DNA from: Biomphalaria glabrata
Taxonomy: Eukaryota > Mollusca > Gastropoda > Planorbidae
DNA length: 64,000 bases
NCBI RefSeq assembly: GCF_947242115.1
Contig: NC_074723.1
Coordinates: 17,573,001 to 17,637,000 of the forward strand
Direction: 5' to 3'
The position numbers and the translations under genes were made by a program. The notes beneath the pieces are model-generated. The model did not search any database and was not told where the DNA came from. It saw only the letters and a list, made by a program, of their open reading frames with translations. Shown here in pieces: positions 48,966-61,072 of this stretch. Every line of letters starts with the position of its first letter. Position 1 is the first letter of the stretch.

Positions 48966-50269
48966 TTAAAGGGTAACTCCGATGGTTTTGACAATTTTTG
49001 ATATAATATGTGTTTTGATTTATAGATAATGAATATATTATTCTTTTTTTTTTATTTGCAAGAATAACTTAGTAATTGATGTTTTTGTGACATAATTTTT
49101 CTGCGCATCCAAAACAGTCAGATTTTCACTGAATTTCTGTGTGACGTCACGACGGTGCACTCAAATCCTATTGATACTCATTGATAGGGAGGCGAAAAAG
49201 AAATTATCTTTGATAAAAAAAATTTTTCGTTATTACATCATTAAAATACTTTAAAAGAAATTTCTAATGGTGTATAAATTATGACTGTATGTTTGACCGT
49301 AAGAAAATTATGTTTTTTTTGTGCTGTTTCGACCTAACATTGGTTGACATGGAAAAAGTGATGAGAGAGCTTGACGCTGGCTCAGCCGGCGAGACACACC
49401 CCCAAGGTCAAAAGTTAAAAAGTTGGAATTGAGTTTCGTAGACGATAGATCTACTTATTAAATAAGAAATTTAATAGTAGATCTAGTATTCGTAGTAAAT
49501 TTCTAGCTCACAAATCTGATTTCATTTATATTTATGAACTTCAGTTGTTTAAAATGTCTCAGTAGTATCATTAATTGAATTCTTTGGCCTGGAAATCCAA
49601 TGTATTGTTGGTACTGCACCTGGTATTAACTTCAATTTTTTTTTTAAATCCCATTTCCACAGCAGTGAAGTTGCTGAAACAGCTTCTCTCAAAATGGTTT
49701 GAGCATAAACAGGAATTAGCTAATGCCTTTGTAAAATATTTGCTCTTCAGGCGAATAAATTTTCCCCATTTTCCCTTTAAAACTTCATCTCTTGGAAACA
49801 AATGAAAAGAGACACTAATTTCTGTATCAGCATACTTGCTGATTTTATCTTTGTGATTGGAACTACTGCAACAAGCTGAAGAACAATATTTAATTTTCTT
49901 CAAGTAGAAATAGAGGTTTATAAACAATGACCGATTATAAATCAACGTGGAGACTAGATCTAGCTGTGAAGCGTAACAATAAATGCGATCCGATAGGTCT
50001 AGATCTAGACTAGAGAGTTTATCGGTTATATAGGTCTAGATCTATATTTAGCCAGCACCTTCGTGACGTCACGTTTTTAAAAACTAAAAACATCTCGCAG
50101 AACCCCGTTTTTTGGGGGGCGTGGAGAATTTTCTGTCTAATTTATTAAATATAAAATTTTCCGAGCATTTAAATAAAAAATGATATAATGTTTACTATTA
50201 CAACTTTTTACGCAGAATTTAAATATGTCAATAACTAAAATTTGAAAAACTATCGGAGTTTCCCTTTAA
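48966..50269 (-). mobile_element. Kolobok-like DNA transposon remnant with THAP domain
   Basis: Inverted ends agggtaactccgatggtttt and agggaaactccgatagtttt are flanked by TTAA on both sides (48966-48969, 50266-50269). On the minus strand 49945-49571 codes a THAP zinc finger: SACCSSSNHKD, VSFHLFPRDEVLKGKWGKFI, then CLCSNHFERSCF, the C-x-C...W...C-x2-H order. TTAA duplications together with a THAP domain point to Kolobok (family knowledge). Only the first part of the transposase is left in 1.3 kb. Two TGACGTCA palindromes lie near the ends (49142, 50073). Confidence 0.8.
49571..49945 (-). CDS. THAP-domain protein fragment of the Kolobok-like element
   Basis: A 124-residue frame holds a complete THAP zinc finger between about residues 20 and 95 with its conserved FP motif (HLFPRDEVLKGKW) and the AVPTIF-like position replaced (NFTAVEMGF). 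It belongs to the transposon that surrounds it. The frame may be a 5' exon of the transposase, but no partner exon remains nearby. It is not likely to be a host gene. Confidence 0.7.
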   Translation of the reverse strand: MIYNRSLFINLYFYLKKIKYCSSACCSSSNHKDKISKYADTEISVSFHLFPRDEVLKGKWGKFIRLKSKYFTKALANSCLCSNHFERSCFSNFTAVEMGFKKKIEVNTRCSTNNTLDFQAKEFN

Positions 50270-50404
50270 GTAGTAACTATTACTATTACACTTCACTAGC
50301 TAGATCTAGTTCACTAGTTAATACTACTAACTACTTATACTAACTTATAGTGACGGTGTGGTACCTATTACTGTAACTATACTACTGTATAGTATTATAT
50401 ACGC

Positions 50405-50725
50405 TTCAAAGACCAGCTTAGGCGTCAACTTTCCTTGGCTGACATAGAAGAGAGCACCTGGTTGCATGCGGCCTCAGAACGAGACAGCTGGAGGTCACTT
50501 ATGAAGGCCACAGGATACACATTTGAGACCAAAAGAAAATCTGCTGCCAAGGACAAACGCAGACGGCGAAAAGAAAATCTAAATCGACCGCCTGCGGACA
50601 ATGGTTATGCTTGCCCTGCATGTGGCAAAATATGTAGGTCACAGCTGGGACTGCGCAGCCACAGGAAATACTGCATTCCTCTCTAATCTTTGGACTTGAA
50701 GACTATCCTTATTATTATTATTATA
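50405..50725 (+). mobile_element. 5'-truncated LINE, ORF2 C terminus with zinc knuckle
   Basis: The open frame codes RFKDQLRRQLSLADIEESTW, RDSWRSLMKATGYTFETKRK and ends CPACGKICRSQLGLRSHRKYC IPL with a stop. This W..L...G...FE..R plus C2HC finger end is typical of a LINE family common in invertebrates. A short ATT-repeat tail (50708-50723) follows the stop. It is not a host zinc-finger gene. Confidence 0.82.
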
Positions 50726-51688
50726 AGTCTATCAGATAGAATTTAGTAGTACTGTCACTGACTAGGACTAGACTGACAGTGACTGTCACTAAGTCATCTA
50801 AGTCTAACTAAAAGTAAAATTAGTAAAGTCTAACTAACTCTAACACTAACTAAACTCTAAACTAAACACTCTACTCACTCAACTCTAACTCTAGTCCTGT
50901 AGAAAATAGAGTCTCTAGAGACTAGATTGGTCACTAGATCTAGAATCTAGATCTATATTATAATATTATTTTTATTTAATCTATCTAGATCTATATAAAT
51001 ATAATAATTATTTTTATAAAACTAGTCTACTAACCTTTAACTAGACTAGATCTAGTAATTAAGTAATACTATAACTATATGTATATATAGACAAGTCAAT
51101 AGATAGTACTATAGTTATAGTATAACTATAGTCTATATATAGACAGTATCTATCTATAGAGTAAAAACTAAATTAGATCTTATTAGTTAAATTTGTTATC
51201 ATTGACCAAACATAAAAACAAGTGAATTACCGGTGCAAAAAACAAAATGATGTGTTTAATGAGTGAGTTTTTGACAAGGTGTTTGATTTATAAGAGCTTT
51301 CTCTATATTTAACAGATTTATAGAAATGTAGACTAGATCTGATCTTGTTCTAGCTGAAAAGTTAATCATTCAAGATCCAGATTATCTATCTATTAGAGTA
51401 TCTATATAGAATTTTTAGTTCTAAAATTATTGTATTAATCTTGAGCAAAAATTATTGTATTAATCTTGAGGACTCAATATTTATTTTGCAGATTGTTAAT
51501 AGACTATTTACACTCAGACTAGTTTAAATCATATATATATACATATCTATTCAGACATGGACCTTATCTGAGCTCAGTGAAATCAGTGTTATGTTGCTAC
51601 TACTGCTTAAATAGCAATGTACTTGAGAAGAGAAAAACATTTTGTTAGTTCATGGGCCTAGGTCTATTCTTGCCATTTAAAGGCAAAA
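50726..51688. other. AT-rich low-complexity DNA before UBIAD1
   Basis: This holds degenerate repeats of ctaactaactctaactc, tagatctagatct and mirrored runs (actataactatagtctatat). The UBIAD1 promoter or 5' UTR must lie in or near it, but no clear TATA box or initiator can be named. Confidence 0.5.
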
Positions 51689-51781
51689 ATGAATATTACC
51701 AATCTAACGACACTGGACCAGAAGACTGATGTTACAGGAACATTGTGTTGCAATGATAGCACACAGCCAAGAGTTCCTCAT
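51689..51781 (+). CDS. UBIAD1: UBIAD1 exon 1 (predicted N-terminal extension)
   Basis: Thirty-one codons (MNITNLTTLDQKTDVTGTLC and CNDSTQPRVPH) end exactly at CAT|GTAAGT. The downstream acceptor opens a frame that runs without stop for 47 codons into the known protein. No conserved domain is seen in it. The exon is inferred from splice sites and frame only. Confidence 0.7.
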
Positions 51782-54259
51782 GTAAGTCAACAAAAGTTTT
51801 GTTGTTCAAATTTTAAATAAAAATTCTCTGCAAGCTTTAGATAACTGAAGTTTAGTACTGAAGGCTTAATTTACCTTGTTGGTATCAAACAAAATAATTA
51901 ATTACCAATAATTTATTCACTAGTTGGTTCATTTTTTCTTTATTAATTCATATCTTGACTATGCCAATGAATAATTGTGCTAAGTTTCAGCTTGATACGA
52001 GAATGGGTGTGAAAGAAGAAACATGTAGAAACTTATTACCAGGCAGATAGCATGAGTTGATATAAGCTTTGTTAATAAGGGATAATTTCTCCATCATTTA
52101 GATTTAGTTTATTATTGGTTTAGGTAATAATTATTTGTATAATGACATTAATATGTTTTTAATATATGGAATTAGATATTGTTTGATATTCAAACTTTAA
52201 ATAAAGAGACTTTTAATAAATTATAAAGGTTAAAATTGCCATCTTTTTTTGACATGACTTTGAACCATGGCTCTGCAGACCTATACTTAAATTATTTAGT
52301 TTAATGAAAAATAAATGTTCAGTTTTTCACAACAGGGTTGTTAATAAAATCAAGTAAAGCAAGTAAAATATCTTTAAAAATACTTTCTTTTTAATCAATC
52401 ATGTAACTCATTTTTAATAGATTGACATGGAATATGAATAATTATTTAAAGTGGGTGAAATAATGTGTAAACAACTCCACTCTGACGTCTAGACAGAGTG
52501 AGTTGATATAAGCTTTGTAAAAAAAGGAAAATAGATCATTGGGTCATGACTCTTGTTACCCAAACTTTCTGCTGGCTAACTAATTTTAAGTGAACACCAT
52601 CTTGAGACTATGAAGTTAGTGATTCAAAATAAAAAAACGTTTAGCTAATGAGACTTGGGGGATTAATGAAAAAAAAAAGTTTATAGATAATAATCTTTGA
52701 AAACAGCTGTGCTATGTTTAAATTCAAATATTTTTTTTAGGCATCTCTAGATATAAAAATAATAGGATTTTTATTTGACATACAAACTATTGATTTAAAA
52801 AACAAAAGAGTAATTCAAATCTTAAAAGACTAAATTAGAAATAGATTTGATATTTTAATCACTAGTACCATTAAAAACTAATTTAAATTCAAAGATTAAC
52901 TTGTTTTTTTGAGGCATACATTTTCCATTTCAGCAATGATATTTTCAGGCAATCAATTTTTCATTAGTGTATTGAGAGAATCTTTTGAGTTTCAGTTTTC
53001 TCAAATTTTGCTCTACTTACCTACAAGATATCACATCAGCATGATAAAAGTTTTAAAAAATAACAGCTTTTATTTTACCATAGAAAAGAATTTTATATTG
53101 GCTGTATTGCTAACAAAAAAAAGTCTTTTTTTTTCTTTTCAAGGTCAAGATTCAGCTACCTCTCATAGAAACAGCTACTCAAACTGAAGAATGGATACCA
53201 ACTGGATTTCAGTCAAATGTCAGCTCTTCTGAGAAACCTCCACCTTTTGAAAGGAAAATAACTAATAATATAGACTCTTATTCCATGTTTGAAGATACCA
53301 TGTCAACTAGCAACAACCATAAAGATTTCAGAAACTTTAGATTTATTCCAATTAAAAAAGGCAAACTGTCAAAGTATCTTATAGCTTTGAGGCCATGGTC
53401 TTTCACAGCATCCATCACTCCTGTTGCTCTTGGCAGTTGTCTGGCTTACAAAACTCAAGGCGTGTTCAACATTAGTATCTTCTTTGCGGCCATTGTTACA
53501 GCATTGTGCGTGCATGCAGCTGGCAATCTAGTCAACACATACTTTGACTTTGTGAAAGGTATCGACAACAAAAAGAGTGACGACAGGACTTTGGTGGATA
53601 ACATTTTGCTTCCTAATGATGTTGTGACCTTGGGGGCCATGTTCTATGTGGCTGGCTGTGTGGGTTTCATGCTGCTGAACATTATGTCACCTGCGAAAAT
53701 GGAACACTTGGCCCTTATATATTTCTGTGGTCTCTCCAGCAGTTTTTTTTACACTGGTGGGCTTGGATTGAAGTACATTGCTCTGGGAGATCTTCTCATT
53801 GTATTGACGTTTGGTCCACTCACAGTTGTGTTCTCCTACCTAAGCCAGACAGGCCAGCTTTCGCTCACTCCACTCATTTATGCCATTCCACTGGCTCTGA
53901 ATACTGAAGCGATTCTACACAGCAACAATACAAGAGACATGGAGAGTGATCGCTTGGCTGGGGCCTTAACTGTGGCTATAATACTTGGGAAAACAGGCTC
54001 ATACTGTCTCTTTTGCTTCCTGTTGTTTGTTCCTTATATTGTGTACATCATAGTTGGTTTGAACTATTCCCCTTGGATGCTCCTGCCAGCCATATCTATC
54101 TTTAGTGTCTTTGCTCTAGAGAAGGATTTCCGAAGGGGGAATCTAGACACTGTGCCACATCAGGTAGCTCGGCTAAATTTGATAATGGGTAGTTTATATA
54201 TTGCTGCCATTTATTTGGCTCATCCTGACACATTGCCATCTCTGACTCATTTAAATTAA
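51689..54259 (+). CDS. UBIAD1: UbiA prenyltransferase domain-containing protein 1
   Basis: Exon 51689-51781 joins exon 53144-54259 (CAT|GTAAGT to TTTTCAAG|GTC, phase 0) to give 402 residues. The enzyme moves a geranylgeranyl group onto menadione to make menaquinone-4 and, in vertebrates, controls HMG-CoA reductase turnover in ER/Golgi membranes. Both Mg-diphosphate motifs are present: NLVNTYFDFVKGIDNKKSDD and NNTRDMESDR. Other family blocks are ALRPWSFTASITPVALGS, EHLALIYFCGLSSSFFYTGG and ALGDLLIVLTFGPL. There are eight to nine membrane helices. The N-terminal part before LRPWSF is about 40 residues longer than in human UBIAD1 (338 residues). Starting at the internal methionine at 53285 would give a 324-residue protein closer to human length, so both starts are possible. 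Confidence 0.95.
53144..54259 (+). CDS. UBIAD1: UBIAD1 exon 2 (catalytic UbiA domain)
   Basis: The acceptor CTTTTCAAG follows a T-rich tract and the frame is open from 53144 to the TAA at 54259. The first 47 codons (VKIQLPLIETATQTEEWIPT and on) are hydrophilic and not recognised; the conserved prenyltransferase domain begins near 53385. The whole UbiA domain sits in one exon. Confidence 0.95.
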   Translation, partial: VKIQLPLIETATQTEEWIPTGFQSNVSSSEKPPPFERKITNNIDSYSMFEDTMSTSNNHKDFRNFRFIPIKKGKLSKYLIALRPWSFTASITPVALGSCLAYKTQGVFNISIFFAAIVTALCVHAAGNLVNTYFDFVKGIDNKKSDDRTLVDNILLPNDVVTLGAMFYVAGCVGFMLLNIMSPAKMEHLALIYFCGLSSSFFYTGGLGLKYIALGDLLIVLTFGPLTVVFSYLSQTGQLSLTPLIYAIPLALNTEAILHSNNTRDMESDRLAGALTVAIILGKTGSYCLFCFLLFVPYIVYIIVGLNYSPWMLLPAISIFSVFALEKDFRRGNLDTVPHQVARLNLIMGSLYIAAIYLAHPDTLPSLTHLN

Positions 54260-55034
54260 AAAGTTGCTATTATTTGTGATATTTATACACTAGCTCTGTT
54301 TGAGTCATTGGATATATTTTAACTATCTCAATATTAGGAAATGGAAAATAGTATTTTTTTTGTAATGAGTGTATTGTTTTTAAAAATGAAAAATATAATT
54401 TTACAGAACTTTCAAATGTATTGACTGATATAACTAGAAACAATATTTTTATGTATTAGTAGCTTCATATACTGGTTAGGCCCATTGATTTATTACAATA
54501 TACTTTTTTTTTTGAAAATTCCAAGAGATTCCCAAAAATATTTTTAAAGATTCAAACATGAGCCCATTTTTTTCATTCCCTAAAGCTGAAGTGAAAAAGC
54601 TTTGTCTTGTTAGTCTATAACTCTTCCCCACAACATGAACTCTAGTATTCCTTACCTCCAGCAGCAACCCAAAAAAAATCTATTTCATTTCGCTTTTATA
54701 ACTTTGTGCATATAATCACATTCATGCAGCTATTTTGTACTTTGGTGGGGAAAAAAGGAAACATTTAGATTCTTTTTATAAAATGTATATAATTGTGAGC
54801 TATTCACCAAACAGTTATTAAATACTTTAAAAAAAGGAAGGAGTATATTTTGTGCTATTTAATATTTATACTTTCTGTTTATAGATTTTATTTTTAAAAA
54901 AAAAAGCTACATCAAAATGGCCATTTTGGGAATAAGAATTAATATACAAATGATTAATAAAAGGCTTAAATTTTTTCACAAATATTCGTTCTTAGGCTGT
55001 GAGTCTATAAAAACTCTTTCTTAGTGAACACCTA

Positions 55035-55245
55035 AATAGCTATACTTTCTAAAGTCTTATAGCTATACTTTCTCAAGTCTTATAGCTATACTTTCTAAAG
55101 TCTTATAGCTATACTTTCTAAAGTCTTATAGCTATACTTTCTAAAGTCTTATGGCTATACTTTCTAAAGTCTTATGGCTATACTTTCTAAAGTCTTATAG
55201 CTATACTTTCTAAAGTCTTATAGCTATACTTTCTAAAGTCTTATC
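55035..55245. repeat. 23-bp tandem repeat, about nine copies
   Basis: The unit is gctatactttctaaagtcttata with few changes. It lies 0.8 kb after the UBIAD1 stop, perhaps within its 3' UTR. Confidence 0.9.
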
Positions 55246-55749
55246 ATTTTTATTCTGAATACCTTAACAATTTTTTTTTAGTAACCTGTCATAGACTGAA
55301 CTTAGTACACACAACAAACAAAAAATTGGTGCTTTGTCTATGATTTAATGTTATTTGTTTAGCTACATCTTGATTCTTTTGTCATTTTCAAGAACTTCAT
55401 GATTATAAAGAGTAGGCTACACTTTCTAACTTGCAGACATTATCATTTTTCCCCAAGATATTTTGAGATTTCTGTCTCAGGAACATGTTGACATACATAT
55501 CATGTTTGTTTTAGAATAACTTTTTTTCCTCAACTTTATAACAAGCATGTCATGATAACATGATGTGAATGTAAGGTGAAGCCAGTTATTGATTTATTTA
55601 ATTTTTTTTTATCATACAAATCATAATGTTGTACTTCAGAAAAGTTTCAATATGGTATATATCATTTCAGTAAATTAACTTAAATGTAAATACAAAACTA
55701 AATAATTTCTATATTTTATATTTAAAGTACATGAGTGTATTTCTATACC

Positions 55750-55935
55750 AATGGACCTCATTCACCGATCGTAAACAAACAACATTTAGTCTCGTGATCT
55801 TATTGATAAAACAACGGAAAAAACTGTCACGTGCAACCATCATGAATTAAACATGAGATCGTAAATTATATAGAAGATATAGAGCACCACGTGGCTAAAT
55901 GTTGTTTGTTTACGATTCGTGAATGAGGTCCATTG
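55750..55935. mobile_element. Palindromic MITE with ~45-bp inverted ends
   Basis: The left arm caatggacctcattcaccg and on to aaacaacatttag is repeated inverted at the right end (ctaaatgttgtttg to gaggtccattg). The whole 186-bp element could fold into a hairpin. The target duplication is not clear, possibly TA. It lies in the 3' region of UBIAD1. Confidence 0.8.
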
Positions 55936-56169
55936 TAGCATTATGTTTCAATTTCTTCTTTTTCTAGATATGATTTGGACTATGTAGAGTAGTTAAATAT
56001 TACAGCGCCAATGATGTTTGAAATGAATGATATTCAATATAATATTTTATCAAAATAAAATATCATACAAACTATCTCAGTTACAAAAAAATATGAGACA
56101 TCAAAGAAAACAATTTACTCTATACTTTACCATATTTTTTGCAAAATAATAGGAAAAAGATTTTTTTTT

Positions 56170-56282
56170 TTTGGTCTGAAATTGTATTTTACTGGTCTGA
56201 ATAATTTGTGCTATGAATTATATTACTGGTCTGAATAATTTGTGCTATGAATTATATTACTGGTCTAAATAATTTGTGAAAT
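56170..56282. repeat. 34-bp tandem repeat, three copies
   Basis: The unit is actggtctgaataatttgtg ctatgaattatatt. It lies in the 3' region of UBIAD1. Confidence 0.85.
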
Positions 56283-58979
56283 ATTCTATTTATTTCCTTA
56301 TTTCAATAAAAATTTTATCATTTTGTTTGATTAAGTTTTTTGTGTTTATGTAATTTATTTTTACATTTTCAAAGCTGTATTCTTCATTGAGAGAAGATAC
56401 TGTCCCCAAAAAAACAATTTTAGAAAAAAAAAATCTGGTCTTGATCTGGAAACCACCTGGCAGTTCATTTCAGCATTAAGATTGGCTATCTGTTACCCTT
56501 CAATATGAACAAAAATTGTAATCATTAAAATTATCATCGTTTGATGCTGTTGCACAACTCTTTTAGGTGCAGTATCTGTACATGAAAACTAATAGATTTC
56601 TAATTATTTGTATTTCACTGACTAGGACTCTTTTTCTTTAACTTTTTGCTAGAATCCAATATCTACTTGTAAGAGTGTGGCTCCAACCCAAGGAATTCAT
56701 TAGCTTGGTTTGAATGCTGAGAGGCTACAGCATGTTATTCCAGATTAGTTTTCACTTACTTGCTTCTATATGTGCATTTAAGTTCTGTTGAGTAGCTGTC
56801 AAGTTCTGCTGCTGTAAATATTTCAAGTAATTAAAGCTGAATCTCATACCAGTACTAATTAAAATGTATTAATCTTTGATTGCTTTATCAGTATTATATT
56901 AGCTGCTGTGAATGACATTTTACAAAATTCAAACTGTTAGCATCCAGTTTTGTCAAGCACTAGTTTAATTTACATTCATGAAAATGATTCATGCATTTGA
57001 TTCCAATGTTGTCTTGTTTAAGCATTTATCATAGTTTTTATTTTAAGAGAGATTTATTTGTAAAGTATAATGCAAACTGAGCCCTAGAAATTCATGTTTT
57101 TGAAACTTTTGTGTTCAACATTTGACCGTGATCTCATGTTTTAGTTATTTTTTTTTACTGTCCAATGTTTAACACTCATATATTTTATTTTATAACTTAA
57201 GATCAACAGCAACTTAAGATTTTTAAGTTTTCAAGAATCTCCTAAATAAATAAATAAAAAAACTGATTTTTATTTAAAAAACAAGATTCAATCTAACTAT
57301 CCACATAATGGTCATCATCAAACATAATATTAAAGATAAGTGCAAATAAGATAGTATTTAGATACACTTTTCTGATGACATTTAATGTTACTTATGTTAA
57401 GCTAAGTTCTTTATTTTATTCTTATTTGAGTGACTTGTGTATATTATATGAGAATTAAAAGCAGAATTAAAGCCATCATTAGTACCGTTACTGTAAATAA
57501 ACACCTGATTTAAAAAAGAATTTAGCATTTTGGGGGGAAAAAAATGATTATATTATATTTGTAGCTGTAGATGTATTGATCTAGTGTTATTTTGTTCCCA
57601 GATACTTACTATATTGCAATTGAATTTTTTGTTCAGTGATTCATTTGATTGAGCTGTTTTGGCTAATAGTCTAGAAAGATGGCTTAAATGTATGTGAAAA
57701 AAGTGTCTCCATTCCATAACTCATGAGTTTGTTTTTTGATATCAACATAATTCTCTGTTTACTTCTTTGTTTTTTTGTCATGACATTCACCTCATCATCT
57801 CTGATCACCAAAGCCTATTGTTGACAATGTCACTCTATTGGATTTTTAGTTACTAATTAGTAACTTGGTTGGTTTAGGATAATGAACTTTTTGAACTAGG
57901 TTGTACTGATATACTGATACACACACTAATGCCAGGCAGGATCCTTGCCAGGTTTAGCATGAAAATGAAGTCATTTCCTTTGTCAAACTAATCACAGATC
58001 TAGTCGGATGTTGTTATTCTAGTCTGATGTTATTCTATCATTTTTTTTAAGCCAGATTTTCCTTCATAAGAACAAAGCCAGATTGTTTTTATCACAATTC
58101 CAATATTGCCTACTGAAAATGAGTATTGTCTTGAATATCTACCAATAAAAATGTTCACTTTTTTCTATTGGAGATAATTTTTAAAGATTAAACATATTTT
58201 AAAATTCGATCAGAAATTTTTTGTTTTGTATTTGATAACAATAAGTTCAGTGTGTTAGTTCATGTGAATAAGAAGAGGAAAAGGGTTTGATTACATCATT
58301 GAGATGACAGCCCATTCCATGCAGACTCATGAAGAAAAACAGAAAAGCTTGAAATAATTAGGAGCTAAAATTTGAGTCCCAATTTCTATCAGAAGGTTAA
58401 GGGATAGAAGTATTAATCTGGAATTCTTTTTTTTTTTTAAATTTAAATTTATCAACAAATTACAATAATAAGTTTTTAAAGCAACAATTGACATTAATGA
58501 CAATAATGTGATTTTTTTATTAAATGATGCTGAAATCACATTAAATACTCAACAAATTTCAAGTAATCTTTTTCAATATAAATAAAAAGCAACGATTTAG
58601 AGTATTAGTTTTAACAATGCATTTCTACTATCAAAAATTCTAAACTGAACATGTAAAAAACAACCAACACATTCTTGTTCAAAGTTTTATAGAATAATCA
58701 AGACGTATAGAGGGAAACTTTGGCAACATTCTTTAAGGACAAATATTGTTTTTATCTTCAATTTCATTTTTTAAAAATCCAAACATCCATTTATGATAGT
58801 AACATGTAGAGAAAGCTAGGCAAGATTCTTGAAAATATATTATAGTTATCAGTCAGGGAAAAGATTATGAACCGACTCTTTATCTTTAAAAATGATTAGA
58901 CACTGCATATAATGGTACCAAAAAAAAATGAAATGAGATCAACACATGAAAATCTTATATGATACAGGTACAGACATTA

Positions 58980-59735
58980 CTTGAAAAAAGAAGATGATTA
59001 CGTCCTATGCGTCTTGCATTTAGTCATGCATATTAACCAATAACCTAAATTCTGCAAAGTCACTGGTCTTCCTGGCTAGCTCAGGCAACCCATTCCATGC
59101 TCTAATAGCGCTAGGGAAGAAAGAGCATTTGTACAGATTTGTCCTAGCACATGGAGCGAGGAATGTGCCTTTATCTTTGTGTCTTTCTGAGTATTTTATT
59201 AAATTTTGTATTTGAAGATTATGGTTCAGTGTTTTATGTATAATTGCTACTTTACTTTTAAGTCTTCTGTCCTGAAGGCTTTCTAAATTTAGTGATTTTA
59301 CTAAAGGTGTTACTCTATAGTCAAATATGAATATTCTTTGTTATGAATCTCATTGCTCTATTTTGTGTCTGTTCCAGTTTCTTAATGTTTTCTTGAGTTG
59401 AGGGGTCCCAAACAGAGGATGCATTATATTCTATTATTAGCTTAACCAAGGTTAAATAACATTTTAGTTTTATGTTCTTATTTGATTTATATAAATTTCT
59501 TTTAATAAACCCTAAAGGTTTGTTTGATTTTTTGGTAGTTTCATCAATATGGGGATTCCATGACAGTTTTTCATTTATTACAACACCCAGGTATTTTGCG
59601 TTTTTAGTCTGTGTTACTGGTTTACCATGAATAAGATAAGTGGAATTAATTTGTTTTAGTTTTTTTTGTTACTCTTAATAACTGACATTTTTCTGGGTTG
59701 AAAGACATGCTGCAATTTGGAGCAATTCATATTTC
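58980..59735 (-). mobile_element. CR1/L2-like LINE fragment, reverse transcriptase C terminus
   Basis: Read on the minus strand, the segment shows LQHVFQPRK-type remains, PGCCNK, then ESPY, SNKTLGFIKRN-like, PIIEYNASSVWDP and FFPSAIRAWNGLPEL, the characteristic order of CR1/L2 reverse transcriptase ends. Several frame breaks and stops are present. The 3' end with tagtcatgcatattaaccaa is shared with the fragments at 33490 and 41765. Confidence 0.8.
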
Positions 59736-60814
59736 AGAGTTAAAACTGTTAACTCTCATGAGACACTAGTTGTAGAAAAAAACAAACATCACTTTGCGAA
59801 ATACTCATTTAATCAAATCAGTTGTGCTATCTTGTCATGTATTTTTAGAATGTATGGGGTTTAGTAGTCATTTAAATAACCCTTTTTTTTCTAATGACTT
59901 TTTGGTAAGTACATTGAGTAAGTAACACACAATAAAAGCACACTGTGAATAATGTACCAGTTGTTTTTAGATTTAGTCACTATACATTAAAAGTAAATGT
60001 TTCTAGAAATATACTTCTTTCCACAAAAACATAATTTAGATTTTTAAATACAACTATGCAATGTTTTTTTGTTTTGTTTTTTATTCATGATACTTATTGA
60101 TCAGTAAAATAATTAAAAGCCTAGAAAATATATGACCTTTAGGTCTTAAAAAAAAAATACACTACAATTTTACATTTGAAAATTATTTTAAATAGATATA
60201 ATTAACTACTTGTGATATTTTGGTTTATCTATATCACATCACCAATCATTAATAAGAAAAAAAAAAGGTCATATAAAACAAACATTTTTGTTTTAGGGAG
60301 CATTCATGTATACATAGATCAATAGCTCATTAATATTAATGCCTGGAGAATACAACAGGGTTAATTTGATGCGTGAATTGTATTTTGTGGGTAAGCCTAA
60401 GTTTTGAAAAGTATGTTTGCTTTAATGTTATTAATTATTATTAACCATCAAATGTAATGTGTGTATTAAGAACTATGATAAAGCCTTGTATGAGCAAAAT
60501 CTACATCTGTGAATGCAATTAGTACAATCAAAGATTCCTTTTATTCACACCAAGTAAATCTTAAAGAAAGTTACTTTTCAAACTTTTGTAAAGGCATCCT
60601 AGTGTGACAGGACCAGTGCTCAAATTGTCCATTCACATTATTTAAAGGTCATATAAGTAAAAAGTAGTCAAATCCTATTTGTTGTAGGACATTAAAAAAA
60701 AACAAGTTGTGTTTTGTATAACTCTGAGCCTAAATTTGACATTCATTGAAACAAAAAATGCATTCTTCAAAAATCAACCCATGTAAAGGTTTTTATTATT
60801 AATTAAAGGCTTTA

Positions 60815-61072
60815 GCAGGAGGCGTGGTGACTGAGTGGTAAAGTGCTTGGCTTCTGAAGTGAGGTCCGAAACCTGGTGAGGACTGGGATTTTTTAATTTC
60901 GGGATTAATGGCTCTAATGGGTACCTGACACTAGTTGAGGAAAGTAAAGGCAGTTGGTCGTTGTGCTGGCCACATGACACCCTTGTTAACCGTAGGTCAC
61001 AGAAACAGATGACCTTTACATCATCTGCCCTATAGATCATAAGGTCTGAAAAGGGACTTTACTTTTTCTTTT
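60815..61072 (+). mobile_element. tRNA-derived SINE with short target duplication
   Basis: The head aggaggcgtggtgactgagt and the body gttggtcgttgtgctggcca match the family. The flanks share aggcttt (60807-60813 and 61074-61080). It lies between UBIAD1 and TAF10. Confidence 0.88.

Larger units (their letters stand above)
54260..58979. other. 3' side of UBIAD1
   Basis: AT-rich DNA without coding signal. Possible polyadenylation signals (aataaa) lie near 54956, 56055 and 56305. It holds the 23-bp and 34-bp arrays and the MITE described separately. The true 3' end cannot be set from sequence. Confidence 0.55.

Noticed and set aside
49571-49945. Host THAP-domain gene
   Set aside because: It lies between inverted ends with TTAA duplications, so it belongs to a transposon remnant.
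50435-50686. Host zinc-finger gene
   Set aside because: The peptide and the C2HC end match the C terminus of a LINE ORF2, and an ATT tail follows.
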